Assembly (NCBI GenBank): GCA_024644085.1
Contig: JAHELS010000036.1
Coordinates: 1 to 37,878, forward strand
Direction of reading: 5' to 3'
DNA length: 37,878 nt
Source: Rhodopirellula sp.
GTDB lineage: Bacteria; Planctomycetota; Planctomycetia; Pirellulales; Pirellulaceae
Part shown: one piece after another, positions 25,922 through 33,185 of the stretch
Layout: every line of letters begins with the position of its first letter
Position numbering within the stretch: position 1 is the stretch's first letter
Notes under the pieces: generated by a model
Told to the model about the DNA's origin: nothing
Database searches by the model: none
What the model saw: only the letters and a program-made list of their open reading frames with translations
Translations under genes and position numbers: made by a program

Positions 25922-26788
25922 TCAGCGACGCTCGTGCCGTGAAAAGGCGTCCCAAATCGCCTCGTCTGCTTTGTCAATCAGCGGATCAAACTTCGGTATC
26001 TCCGATGCGTTGTTTCCCTGCTCGTGCTTGCGAAACAAGAACAGATAGGTTTCGTTCTGGGGTCGGTAGCGGTGAAAGAAGAGTTGATTCTTTTCGGCAA
26101 TCAGATCGGCGAACTCCTGGTGATCACCACTGCATCTTTCACCACCGACAAGCAGATCGGCGACGTGGCGTGCAAACGCCGCGTAGCCTTTGACATTAGG
26201 CAGCAGCCGGTCCTCGGTTAATTCTTCTCCCGCCGGCATCCAGTCGACGTTGACCACGGGGATCTCCAGATCCTCGCCAAGGCGGTTCACGCTGGCGCGA
26301 CAACGATCCATCCACTGAGAATAGCCGGCGATGCGGAAACCGGGCATCGCAATGGGAGTGATCAAGATCACACGACGCTCGTCGGTGTGCAGCGCTTCGA
26401 CGAGTTGTCGAAGCCCCGGCTCGAACCGCTGGACTGCTTCGGCGCCATCGCTTGCCTCGGCAAAACCGTAGGCGACCAGCACGACCGTTGGGCGCGCTGT
26501 TTCAACATCTGCCAGCAGTCGCTTGAATCCGTCCTCGGGGGTGTCGAATCGTTTTCTTGCGATTCCATGAACATCATCCCCCGACCACCCGAGATTGCGA
26601 AAACGAAGTTGCCATCCCGGCTTGCGACACTGGACCTCGGCTTCGAGCGCGCCGGAATTTTGCATGCGTTCGACGAACGTTCCGCCGAGAATTGCGACCC
26701 GATCGCCTTTCCGCAACAGCGGCGGCTCGGCGGAATCGCATGTGGTCACGAAGGTGACCAAGACGGCAATTAGAAGAACGCTGCGCAT
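25922..26788 (-). CDS. secreted SGNH/GDSL-like hydrolase, probably atypical
   Basis: The protein begins with a signal peptide (MRSVLLIAVLVTFVTT, cut near CDSA) from ATG 26788; the frame is open to 26833. Its fold suggests the SGNH hydrolase superfamily: block I GDRVAILGGTFVERM (31-41), an NLGWSGDD segment near 65-72 in the place of the usual glycine block, VVLVAYGFAEAS as the N-block region, and a C-terminal NVKGYAAFARHVADLL. The block I serine is absent; a threonine is near that position. The final D-x-x-H pair is also not evident, so activity is doubtful. Similar proteins with this altered block I occur in Planctomycetes, often fused to heme domains, from memory. It is 289 residues, followed by a tail rich in Asn, Glu and Phe. 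Substrate unknown. Confidence 0.75.
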   Translation of the reverse strand: MRSVLLIAVLVTFVTTCDSAEPPLLRKGDRVAILGGTFVERMQNSGALEAEVQCRKPGWQLRFRNLGWSGDDVHGIARKRFDTPEDGFKRLLADVETARPTVVLVAYGFAEASDGAEAVQRFEPGLRQLVEALHTDERRVILITPIAMPGFRIAGYSQWMDRCRASVNRLGEDLEIPVVNVDWMPAGEELTEDRLLPNVKGYAAFARHVADLLVGGERCSGDHQEFADLIAEKNQLFFHRYRPQNETYLFLFRKHEQGNNASEIPKFDPLIDKADEAIWDAFSRHERR

Positions 26789-26821
26789 GAAGGAGGAAAC
26801 GGTTGACGGCCTCAGATGGAT

Positions 26822-26847
26822 GGCGGCGGGCACAAGGCTCCGCCGCC
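26822..26847. terminator. GC-rich hairpin after the glutathione peroxidase gene, no T-run
   Basis: GGCGGCGG (26822-26829) and CCGCCGCC (26840-26847) form an 8-base perfect stem with a 10-base loop between the peroxidase stop and the SGNH gene start. There is no T-run on the downstream minus-strand side, so it may act as a pause, processing or protective structure rather than a true intrinsic terminator. Confidence 0.3.
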
Positions 26848-26875
26848 GCTGCGAAAACTCAATCGCAATCTCGCA

Positions 26876-27442
26876 TCACTCGTCTTTGGCCAATTCGCTC
26901 TCGATCGCTTTGACCAATTCGTCATCACCCGGCTTGGTGCGCGGCGCGAAACGGTTGACGAGGTTGCCTTCACGATCGATCAGGAACTTTTCAAAATTCC
27001 AGCTGATCGGGCCCTTCCCAGCCGGCTCGGCTTCCTTGCTGGTCAAGTATTTATAGATCGGCGCGGCTTCTTCACCGTTGACGTCGATCTTGCTGAACAT
27101 CGGAAAGTTGACGTTGTACTTGGTGCTACAGAATTGTTTGATCTCGGCTTCACTGCCGGGTTCCTGGCTTCCGAACTGGTTACAGGGGAATCCGAGCACA
27201 ACAAATCCCTTTTCTTTGTACTTTTCAAACAGGTCTTGAAGGCCTGCATACTGAGGGGTCAATCCGCACTGGCTGGCCGTGTTGACCACGAGCACGACAT
27301 TGCCCTCGTAATCTTCCAGATCGACCGTTTCTCCATCGATCGTTTTCGCCTTGAAGTTCAGGGCGCATTCGTGGTCGTCATCAGCAGTGGCCATGGTCGA
27401 GAGTGCTCCGGCGAGCAGGGCGAGGGACAGGAATAGGCGCAT
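26876..27442 (-). CDS. exported glutathione peroxidase (cysteine type)
   Basis: Thiol peroxidase of the glutathione peroxidase family that reduces hydroperoxides. An N-terminal signal peptide (MRLFLSLALLAGALSTMATA) predicts export from the cytoplasm. The catalytic residue is Cys59 in NTASQCGLTPQY, encoded by a normal cysteine codon rather than TGA. The glutamine in GFPCNQFGSQEPG and the Trp-Asn pair in ISWNFEKFLIDREG complete the catalytic set. The length, 188 residues, is typical. ATG at 27442 is chosen because GGAG lies eight bases upstream; a GTG at 27451 is less well placed. It is divergent from the MFS gene. In such bacterial enzymes the reductant is often thioredoxin, not glutathione. 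Confidence 0.94.
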   Translation of the reverse strand: MRLFLSLALLAGALSTMATADDDHECALNFKAKTIDGETVDLEDYEGNVVLVVNTASQCGLTPQYAGLQDLFEKYKEKGFVVLGFPCNQFGSQEPGSEAEIKQFCSTKYNVNFPMFSKIDVNGEEAAPIYKYLTSKEAEPAGKGPISWNFEKFLIDREGNLVNRFAPRTKPGDDELVKAIESELAKDE

Positions 27443-27512
27443 CAAGTTCACTCCGGGAAAGATGGGGGGGAGGTTTGGCCGTGAAAGGCGGCAAATTTTG
27501 AGTTCTGGTGCC

Positions 27513-27518
27513 AGTATA
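27513..27518 (-). promoter_or_regulatory. possible -10 element for the glutathione peroxidase gene
   Basis: TATACT on the minus strand matches five of six consensus bases and sits about 70 bases before the peroxidase ATG. The -35 position at 17 bases spacing (GCTGTT) is weak. The remaining divergent gap 27443-27666 shows no other clear element for the plus-strand MFS gene. Confidence 0.3.
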
Positions 27519-27666
27519 GCGGCCGTAACAGTGGCAACAGCGGCCGGGACGAATTACGTTCTCTGTCAGCCCGTTATTGCTGGCAATTGCTTGACGTGAA
27601 CTTCGTGCCCTGCCAGCATTTCCGCTCGTCCCGTTATTTCGCCTCCCACCCTGACGCGCTTGGACC

Positions 27667-29181
27667 ATGGAAAACCGTAAGAAGCTTCTCACTGCAGGGT
27701 TCCTCACCCTGATCGCCGCCGGCATTGGTTTCGCTGTCCGTGCGGGTTTGTTGGATATCTGGTCCAAGCAGTACGGTTTTACGATGACCGAGCTTGGCCA
27801 GATCACAGGTGGCGGTCTGCTCGGCTTCGGTCTGGTGATTCTGATTGCCGGATTCTTGATCGACTTTGTCGGCTACAAGCGTCTGATGGTGATCGCACTT
27901 GTGTGCCACGTCGTCTCGGCACTGATGCTTTTTGCCGCCACCCCCGTTTTCAATGCTTCGGGAAAGGACGCGGTGTACATGCTGCTCTATATCTCGATGT
28001 TCATTTTCGCGATTGGCAACGGTATTTGCGAGGGCGTGATCAATCCGTTGACCGCGGCAATTTATCCAGAGCAGAAGACGCACTACCTGAACATTCTGCA
28101 TGCCGGATGGCCGGCGGGATTGGTCATCGGAGGTCTAATCGTTTTCGCAAAAGGCATCATTGGATGGGAAATCCTGATGGCCACCTTCCTGGTTCCGGTT
28201 TTGATGTATGGATTCATCGCGGTGAAGGAGCCTTTTCCGAAGACCGCTCGGGAATCGGGCGCGATCTCTTACGGCGGTATGTTCGCAAAACTGATCGGCC
28301 CCTTCTTTGTGATTCTGTTGATCGCCCACGCGTGCGTCGGCTACGTCGAGTTGGGAACGGACAGCTGGATCAATAAGATTACCGGCAAGATTCTGAGCAG
28401 CGTGACGCTCGGTACCACACTGTTCATTTACACCTCGGTACTGATGACGGCACTTCGATTCTTTGCCGGTCCGATCGTTCACAGGATTTCATCACTCGGT
28501 TTGCTACTGCTGAGTGCCGTAGTCGGCGCGTGCGGACTGTACCTGATCAGCATCGGAGACAGCGTTCCCTTCATGTTCTTTGCCGCCACGGTGTACGCAC
28601 TCGGGAAAACCTTCCTGTGGCCGACGATGCTCGGTGTCGTCGGGGAACGCTTCCCTCAGAGTGCTACCGTTGCGATGGCATTGATGGGATTTGCCGGAAT
28701 GACTTCGGCCGGCCTGCTTGGCGGCCCGGGAATCGGTTACAAGCAGGATTACTATGCATCGCAACACATCCAGCAGAGCAATCCGGAGACCTACGCCCGC
28801 GTGAAGGCTCCGAATGAAAACCAGTTCCTGTTCTTCCCGGCGATCACCGGAATCGACGGTGCCAAGGCGGGCATGGTCGAGGACAACGGGGCAGCGATCA
28901 CATCGGAAGTCGAAATCGCCGGCGATCGGATCAACAGCGAGGACTTCTCCGCACTCAAGGCCCAGTACGAGTGGTGGGAAGCGAACAAGGAATACGCCTC
29001 CACTGATGCGAAACCGGTCAGCGATGCAACGCTGCATGGCAGCCGCATGGCACTGCGGGTGACGGCCTTGGTGCCGGCGACTATGGCCGTGCTGTACCTG
29101 ATCCTGATCGTTGCCTTCAAAGCTCCCAAAGAAGAAGGTGACGTGCATCTCGCCGACGAAGCTCCAGGGACCGAACTGTAG
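27667..29181 (+). CDS. major facilitator superfamily transporter with long loop before the last helix
   Basis: Twelve-helix secondary transporter by hydrophobicity pattern. The first helix is at about 8-27, the MFS A-like loop at 65-73 (DFVGYKR), and a second half from about 205. It resembles the FucP/sugar-type group in the acidic GICEGVINPLTAAIYPEQKTH region (about 119-139), so sugar uptake is possible but unproven. Between the eleventh helix (ending about 357) and the twelfth (about 462-484) lies a polar, acidic loop of about 100 residues (YKQDYYASQHIQQSN onward), which is unusual for this superfamily. The 504-residue total reflects that insertion. It is divergent from the peroxidase gene across 224 bases and is followed by a strong terminator. 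Confidence 0.88.
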   Translation: MENRKKLLTAGFLTLIAAGIGFAVRAGLLDIWSKQYGFTMTELGQITGGGLLGFGLVILIAGFLIDFVGYKRLMVIALVCHVVSALMLFAATPVFNASGKDAVYMLLYISMFIFAIGNGICEGVINPLTAAIYPEQKTHYLNILHAGWPAGLVIGGLIVFAKGIIGWEILMATFLVPVLMYGFIAVKEPFPKTARESGAISYGGMFAKLIGPFFVILLIAHACVGYVELGTDSWINKITGKILSSVTLGTTLFIYTSVLMTALRFFAGPIVHRISSLGLLLLSAVVGACGLYLISIGDSVPFMFFAATVYALGKTFLWPTMLGVVGERFPQSATVAMALMGFAGMTSAGLLGGPGIGYKQDYYASQHIQQSNPETYARVKAPNENQFLFFPAITGIDGAKAGMVEDNGAAITSEVEIAGDRINSEDFSALKAQYEWWEANKEYASTDAKPVSDATLHGSRMALRVTALVPATMAVLYLILIVAFKAPKEEGDVHLADEAPGTEL

Positions 29182-29205
29182 CGGATTCGTCGCTGACAAT
29201 GCTTG

Positions 29206-29241
29206 AAATGCCGGTGCCTTTTTGGGCACCGGCATTTTTTT
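29206..29241 (+). terminator. intrinsic terminator after the MFS gene
   Basis: The perfect 13-base arms AAATGCCGGTGCC (29206-29218) and GGCACCGGCATTT (29225-29237) enclose a six-base loop TTTTTG. The run of seven T ends at 29241. It sits 24 bases after the MFS stop and separates that unit from aspS. It is the clearest terminator in the window. Confidence 0.95.
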
Positions 29242-29331
29242 GTGCTCGGGCCCGTGGACACTGGCAGGCCGAGCGACCGCATCGTTTTCGCTACGCCAGC
29301 GTGTCCCCTGCATCAATGGGAACCTTGCGTC

Positions 29332-29337
29332 TAGAAT
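29332..29337 (+). promoter_or_regulatory. possible -10 element for aspS
   Basis: TAGAAT, the same hexamer as in the fad-operon promoter candidate, lies 49 bases before the aspS GTG. No good -35 hexamer is found at 17 or 18 bases spacing, so the call is tentative. Confidence 0.25.
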
Positions 29338-29385
29338 TCGCAGACGTTTCCATCCTTGCTCTTTCCCTCAGCCCCCGATCGATTC

Positions 29386-31161
29386 GTGCTACGCACTCAC
29401 ACCTGCGGTCAACTCCGCAAAGCAGACGTTGGAAGTGAAGTCACCCTTTGCGGTTGGGTGGAAAGCAAACGTGACCACGGGGGTGCTGTCTTCATCGATC
29501 TGCGCGACCGTTACGGGCTGACCCAGGTCGTGGTGGGACCGCCCGAAGCAAATTCAGCCTTGATCGACGAAGCGGGCCGCGTAGCGGCCGAAAGCGTGAT
29601 TCTGATTCGCGGCAAGGTGACCGATCGTCTCGAGGGAAAAATCAACAAGAAACTCGCAACCGGTGAAATCGAAGTCCGCAGCGATCATTTTGAGATTCTG
29701 AACTCGTGCGAGACGCCGCCGTTCACACCGAGCCAGAGCGATATGCCCGGCGAGGACCTGCGTTTGAAGTACCGGTTTCTTGACCTTCGCCGCAGCGACA
29801 TGCAGCGCGCGATGGTGCTGCGCAGCGAGATCGTCAAGACGATGCGAGACTACTTTGCCGAACACGATTTTATCGATGTGGAAACACCGATTCTCGGCCG
29901 CAGCACGCCCGAGGGGGCGCGAGATTATCTCGTCCCCAGCCGTGTTCATCCCGCGAACTTTTATGCTCTGCCCCAATCCCCCCAGCTATACAAACAAATC
30001 TTGATGGTTGCGGGGTTTGATCGATACGTCCAGGTTGCCAAGTGTTTTCGTGACGAGGATCTGCGCGCCGACCGGCAACCCGAATTCACCCAGCTCGATC
30101 TCGAAATGTCATTTGTCGATTCCGACGACATCATGGGATTGATTGACGGCTTGGTGGCGCGGACCGCAAAGGAGGTGCTCGGCAAGGACATCACCACGCC
30201 GCTGCCGCGGATGACCTACGGCGAGGCAATGCGGCGGTTCGGCAGCGACGCGCCTGATTTGCGATTTGCGATGGAGATCGTCGATATCACGTCCGTCGCC
30301 AAGAAGACAGAATTTCGAGTCTTTCGCGGAACCGCGGACTCGGGCGGATTCGTTCGCGGTATTCCCGTCAAAGGAGCGGCAACCAAATACTCGCGCCGGC
30401 AAATCGACGAGCTCACCGAGTACGTCAAGGGAGATTTCGGCGCCAAAGGACTCGCCTGGTTTCGCGTCGAAGATGACGGAAGTTTGTGGAGTCCGATCAG
30501 CAAGAACTTTGACGATGCTCACCTCGCGGAAATCAAAGAGCTGATGTCAGGCGAACCGGGCGACTTGCTGATGTTCCTCGCTGATACTTGGGATGTAACT
30601 TGCAAGGGGCTCGCGGGGTTGCGAAAACGCCTCGCCGGAGAACTTGGTTTGATTGATCCCAAAGAACTCAATTGCAGCTGGGTCACCGAGTTCCCGATGT
30701 TCGAGCGGGATGAAGAGTCGGGTCGCTGGAATGCGATGCACCATCCCTTTACCGCGCCGCTTACCGATGACTTGCCACTGCTCGGCGAAGATCCCCAGGA
30801 TTGCCGTGCCCAGGCCTACGACTTGGTTATCAATGGCAGCGAAGCTGGCGGCGGGACGATTCGTATTCATGATTCAAAGACCCAGTCACAAGTCTTCGAG
30901 CTGCTTGGCATTGACGAAGCAACGGCCGAGGATCGATTCGGGTTCTTGCTCAACGCGTTGAAATTCGGTGCGCCGCCCCACGGCGGAATCGCATTGGGTG
31001 TTGATCGCTGGGTGATGTTGTTCGCTGGGCTGGATAACATTCGCGAAGTGATCGCGTTTCCAAAAACGCAAAAGGCGGCGGACCTGATGACCGAAGCTCC
31101 GGGACCGGTCGACAAAGCACAGCTGGCCGAGTTGCATCTGCGGACAGCGAAAGTGAAATAA
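29386..31161 (+). CDS. aspS: aspartyl-tRNA synthetase
   Basis: Class II synthetase that charges tRNA-Asp; it may also charge tRNA-Asn in bacteria lacking AsnRS, which cannot be judged here. The GTG at 29386 gives the typical start LRTHTCGQLRKADVG and 591 residues, the normal bacterial size. The ORF is open to a TTG at 29356. The N-terminal OB-fold includes LCGWVESKRDHGGAVFIDLRD in two blocks. The class II motif 2 is KCFRDEDLRADRQPEFTQLD, the bacterial GAD domain lies in the middle, and motif 3 is GGIALGVDRWVML. No clear ribosome binding site precedes the start. Confidence 0.96.
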   Translation: MLRTHTCGQLRKADVGSEVTLCGWVESKRDHGGAVFIDLRDRYGLTQVVVGPPEANSALIDEAGRVAAESVILIRGKVTDRLEGKINKKLATGEIEVRSDHFEILNSCETPPFTPSQSDMPGEDLRLKYRFLDLRRSDMQRAMVLRSEIVKTMRDYFAEHDFIDVETPILGRSTPEGARDYLVPSRVHPANFYALPQSPQLYKQILMVAGFDRYVQVAKCFRDEDLRADRQPEFTQLDLEMSFVDSDDIMGLIDGLVARTAKEVLGKDITTPLPRMTYGEAMRRFGSDAPDLRFAMEIVDITSVAKKTEFRVFRGTADSGGFVRGIPVKGAATKYSRRQIDELTEYVKGDFGAKGLAWFRVEDDGSLWSPISKNFDDAHLAEIKELMSGEPGDLLMFLADTWDVTCKGLAGLRKRLAGELGLIDPKELNCSWVTEFPMFERDEESGRWNAMHHPFTAPLTDDLPLLGEDPQDCRAQAYDLVINGSEAGGGTIRIHDSKTQSQVFELLGIDEATAEDRFGFLLNALKFGAPPHGGIALGVDRWVMLFAGLDNIREVIAFPKTQKAADLMTEAPGPVDKAQLAELHLRTAKVK

Positions 31162-31252
31162 CCGTCATCGTACTGCCGCGTCTGCTGTCGCAACAAATAA
31201 ATTCACGACCGGGACAAACGCATCGTGGCCAGAGCTGCCCTGTGCTTGGCTA

Positions 31253-31592
31253 GAGCATTTCACAATTGGGTCTTTTCGAAAAGCGTGATGACTTGCGCCT
31301 TGTCTTCGATTGGTACACCGTTCCGATTGAACACATCCATTTGATTAACTGCGCAGCAGTGGCAGCTGATAGCCTGGGGTCAGACTTGCTCGTCTCAGCG
31401 AGCAATTCGCAGCCCCAGGACAGGTCTGTCGCTCGTTGGTTTACCCCGGGCTATGGGCTGCCACCGCTCTGCGGTTCTCGTTCTTTGCGTTGCGGTAGAA
31501 CTTGGAAGCTAGACGATTTGTTGAGGCAGCGGCTCGCAGGCGAAAGCCAATTCACCAGCAGGGACTCCTGAGCGCCGAAAGGTGAAATGCTC
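31253..31592. mobile_element. MITE-like element with 11-base terminal inverted repeats
   Basis: GAGCATTTCAC at 31253-31263 and GTGAAATGCTC at 31582-31592 are perfect inverted repeats bounding 340 bases between aspS and the SelA-like gene. The left end is preceded by TA and the right end followed by TT. This fits an IS630/Tc1-mariner-type insertion at a TA dinucleotide whose right copy has mutated. No transposase gene is present. A 101-codon frame (31266-31571) crosses it but lacks protein-like character. The interior contains a nested hairpin (31373-31419). The flanking 31162-31252 and 31593-31717 hold nothing else that I can support. Confidence 0.5.
31373..31419. repeat. nested inverted repeat inside the MITE-like element
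   Basis: The outer arms CCTGGGG (31373-31379) and CCCCAGG (31413-31419) enclose the inner arms TTGCTCG (31386-31392) and CGAGCAA (31399-31405), with a six-base central loop. The symmetric spacers of six to seven bases allow a cruciform or an RNA hairpin with an internal loop. Confidence 0.6.
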
Positions 31593-31717
31593 TTGCTGAG
31601 GTTTCGGTTCGTGTGTCTGGACCACTTTCCCGAGAAATTACCTTGCCGAATCGGCGGCTCGAGGCGATCATTCAATGGATTCGTTTTACCCATCTCTCAT
31701 TGCTAAGGTCACCATCG

Positions 31718-33142
31718 ATGGCAATTCCTCCCTGGTCGATCGAGCTTTTGCGGCGCGGATTGAACGACGTTGCCCGCAAGGCACGAGAACCTGAGACGAT
31801 TGAAAAGCTCCGTACCCAGGCGAGTGAGATACTGCATGACTTGCCGCAGACCGCGGCGCGCGGCATTGACGCCGTGATCCGCAGTGCGGAAGCCGGCAAG
31901 AAAAGTGTCGAAAGGTGGAGCCGGAAACACACAACCATCGCCATCGAGATGCTCAACGCCTCCGGCGTCTTGCTGACCGAATCGGGATCGGGTGTGCCGA
32001 TGCCGGACAAGGCGATCGAAGTCGGCGGCGAAATGTTCGCCGGCGATGCTGTGCGGGGGCCGGCAATGGCCCAGCGATTGTCGAAACGACTGCAGCGTTT
32101 GTTGCCCGCAGGGGGAGGCTACGACATTGCAGTCACGTCGAGTTTCTCATCCGCGCTTTCCGCGTTTTCGCTGTTAGTCGAGGAGCGTCAACTCGTTGTG
32201 CATCGGCATCACGCAGTGCGCATGCCGGGCGGATTGCCGCTTCCCGAGGCGGTGGGTGCATTGTTGCCCGTGATCCAGGAAGTCGGTGGGTCCGACGGAA
32301 TCGACCCCCGGGACTTTGACGGCCTTGAAAGCTTTTGCGCGATCCTTGCCGATGACGGACGGCGGCCGGTCGAATTGATGGATCTGTCAACGCACAATGC
32401 GCTCCAGGCGGTCGTCTTGCCGGTGGCCACGCTCGAAACCACCGCACACGCTCAAATTCCTTCAGCCGAAGCGATGCTGACCGCCGGTGCGGACTTCGTG
32501 ATCATGGCGGGGGACGGCATTTGCGGAGGACCACCGTGTGGGATCATGATCGGCCGCGCAGAAGAGATCCAGCGGATTCGGCGATCGGTCGCCTGGCCCG
32601 TGTGGGCGGCCAGCGAAGCGGTCGAAGCGATGTTGATGGTCACGCTTGAAACCGCAGCCTCGCACCCGGACCACGTGCCCGTTCGACAATTATTGGCGAC
32701 GAGCGAAGAAAACTTGCGCGGTCGCGCCGAGCGGTTGGCGACGCGTATCAGCGGATGCGATCGAATCGCGAGCTGCCAAATCACGGCTGAGGATGCTCGA
32801 TTGACCCAGGGCGGACGGTGGAGATTTCCCTCGCGTCAGATTCGTGTCCGCCACAAGTCGCAGTCGGCCGACGATTGGGCAAGTGATCTTCACGAGGACT
32901 ATCCAGCCGTTCTTGCGAAAGCCGATGGCGAAGAATTGCGAATCGATCTTCGTTGGATAGCCGCCGCCGCCGACGGGAAACTTGCTGAAGCGCTCGGCAC
33001 GCCCGAAGAAAGCGGCACGCCCGAAGAAAGCGGCACGCCCGAAGAAAGCGGTTCACCGTACGAACGCGGTACCCCCGAGGGACGCACAGAACCATCTGGT
33101 AGCCACAGCGAAGCGAGCGACACGGAGCCCAATCCGTCGTAG
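31718..33142 (+). CDS. SelA-like protein lacking the PLP lysine
   Basis: This resembles L-seryl-tRNA(Sec) selenium transferase (SelA), a PLP fold-type I enzyme. NASGVLLTESGSGVPMPDKA stands where SelA has its NATGVVLHTNLGRAPL block. FVIMAGDGICGGPPCGIMIG stands where SelA has SGDKLLGGPQAGIIVG. The lysine that binds PLP is Gly267 here, so normal PLP chemistry is not expected. ATG at 31718 has AAGG about ten bases upstream; the frame is open to 31613. The C-terminal tail of about 45 residues is low complexity, with three GTPEES repeats. From memory, planctomycetes are annotated with 'selenium transferase-related' proteins; function unknown. A primase-HAD gene follows after 43 bases. No other Sec gene is in the window. 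Confidence 0.8.
   Translation: MAIPPWSIELLRRGLNDVARKAREPETIEKLRTQASEILHDLPQTAARGIDAVIRSAEAGKKSVERWSRKHTTIAIEMLNASGVLLTESGSGVPMPDKAIEVGGEMFAGDAVRGPAMAQRLSKRLQRLLPAGGGYDIAVTSSFSSALSAFSLLVEERQLVVHRHHAVRMPGGLPLPEAVGALLPVIQEVGGSDGIDPRDFDGLESFCAILADDGRRPVELMDLSTHNALQAVVLPVATLETTAHAQIPSAEAMLTAGADFVIMAGDGICGGPPCGIMIGRAEEIQRIRRSVAWPVWAASEAVEAMLMVTLETAASHPDHVPVRQLLATSEENLRGRAERLATRISGCDRIASCQITAEDARLTQGGRWRFPSRQIRVRHKSQSADDWASDLHEDYPAVLAKADGEELRIDLRWIAAAADGKLAEALGTPEESGTPEESGTPEESGSPYERGTPEGRTEPSGSHSEASDTEPNPS
32996..33049 (+). repeat. 18-base tandem repeat, three copies, inside the SelA-like gene
   Basis: GGCACGCCCGAAGAAAGC is repeated exactly three times (32996-33013, 33014-33031, 33032-33049). In the SelA-like frame it encodes Gly-Thr-Pro-Glu-Glu-Ser. 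In the next frame, which runs without a stop into the primase gene, it encodes the basic unit Ala-Arg-Pro-Lys-Lys-Ala. Slippage could change copy number without breaking either frame. Confidence 0.95.
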
Positions 33143-33185
33143 GTTCCTCGCGGCGAGACGTTCCGCATCTCCGACAGGGTTTCGT

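Noticed and set aside
31266-31571. 101-codon ORF inside the MITE-like element
   Set aside because: It spans the hairpins and repeat text, has no protein-like pattern, and is better explained as non-coding element sequence.
32996-33049. CRISPR array
   Set aside because: The three 18-base units are contiguous with no spacers and lie in frame within a protein gene, so this is a coding tandem repeat.
31718-33142. Functional selenocysteine synthase making Sec for the nearby glutathione peroxidase
   Set aside because: The PLP lysine is absent, and the peroxidase uses an ordinary cysteine codon at its active site. No selB or selC is visible in the window.
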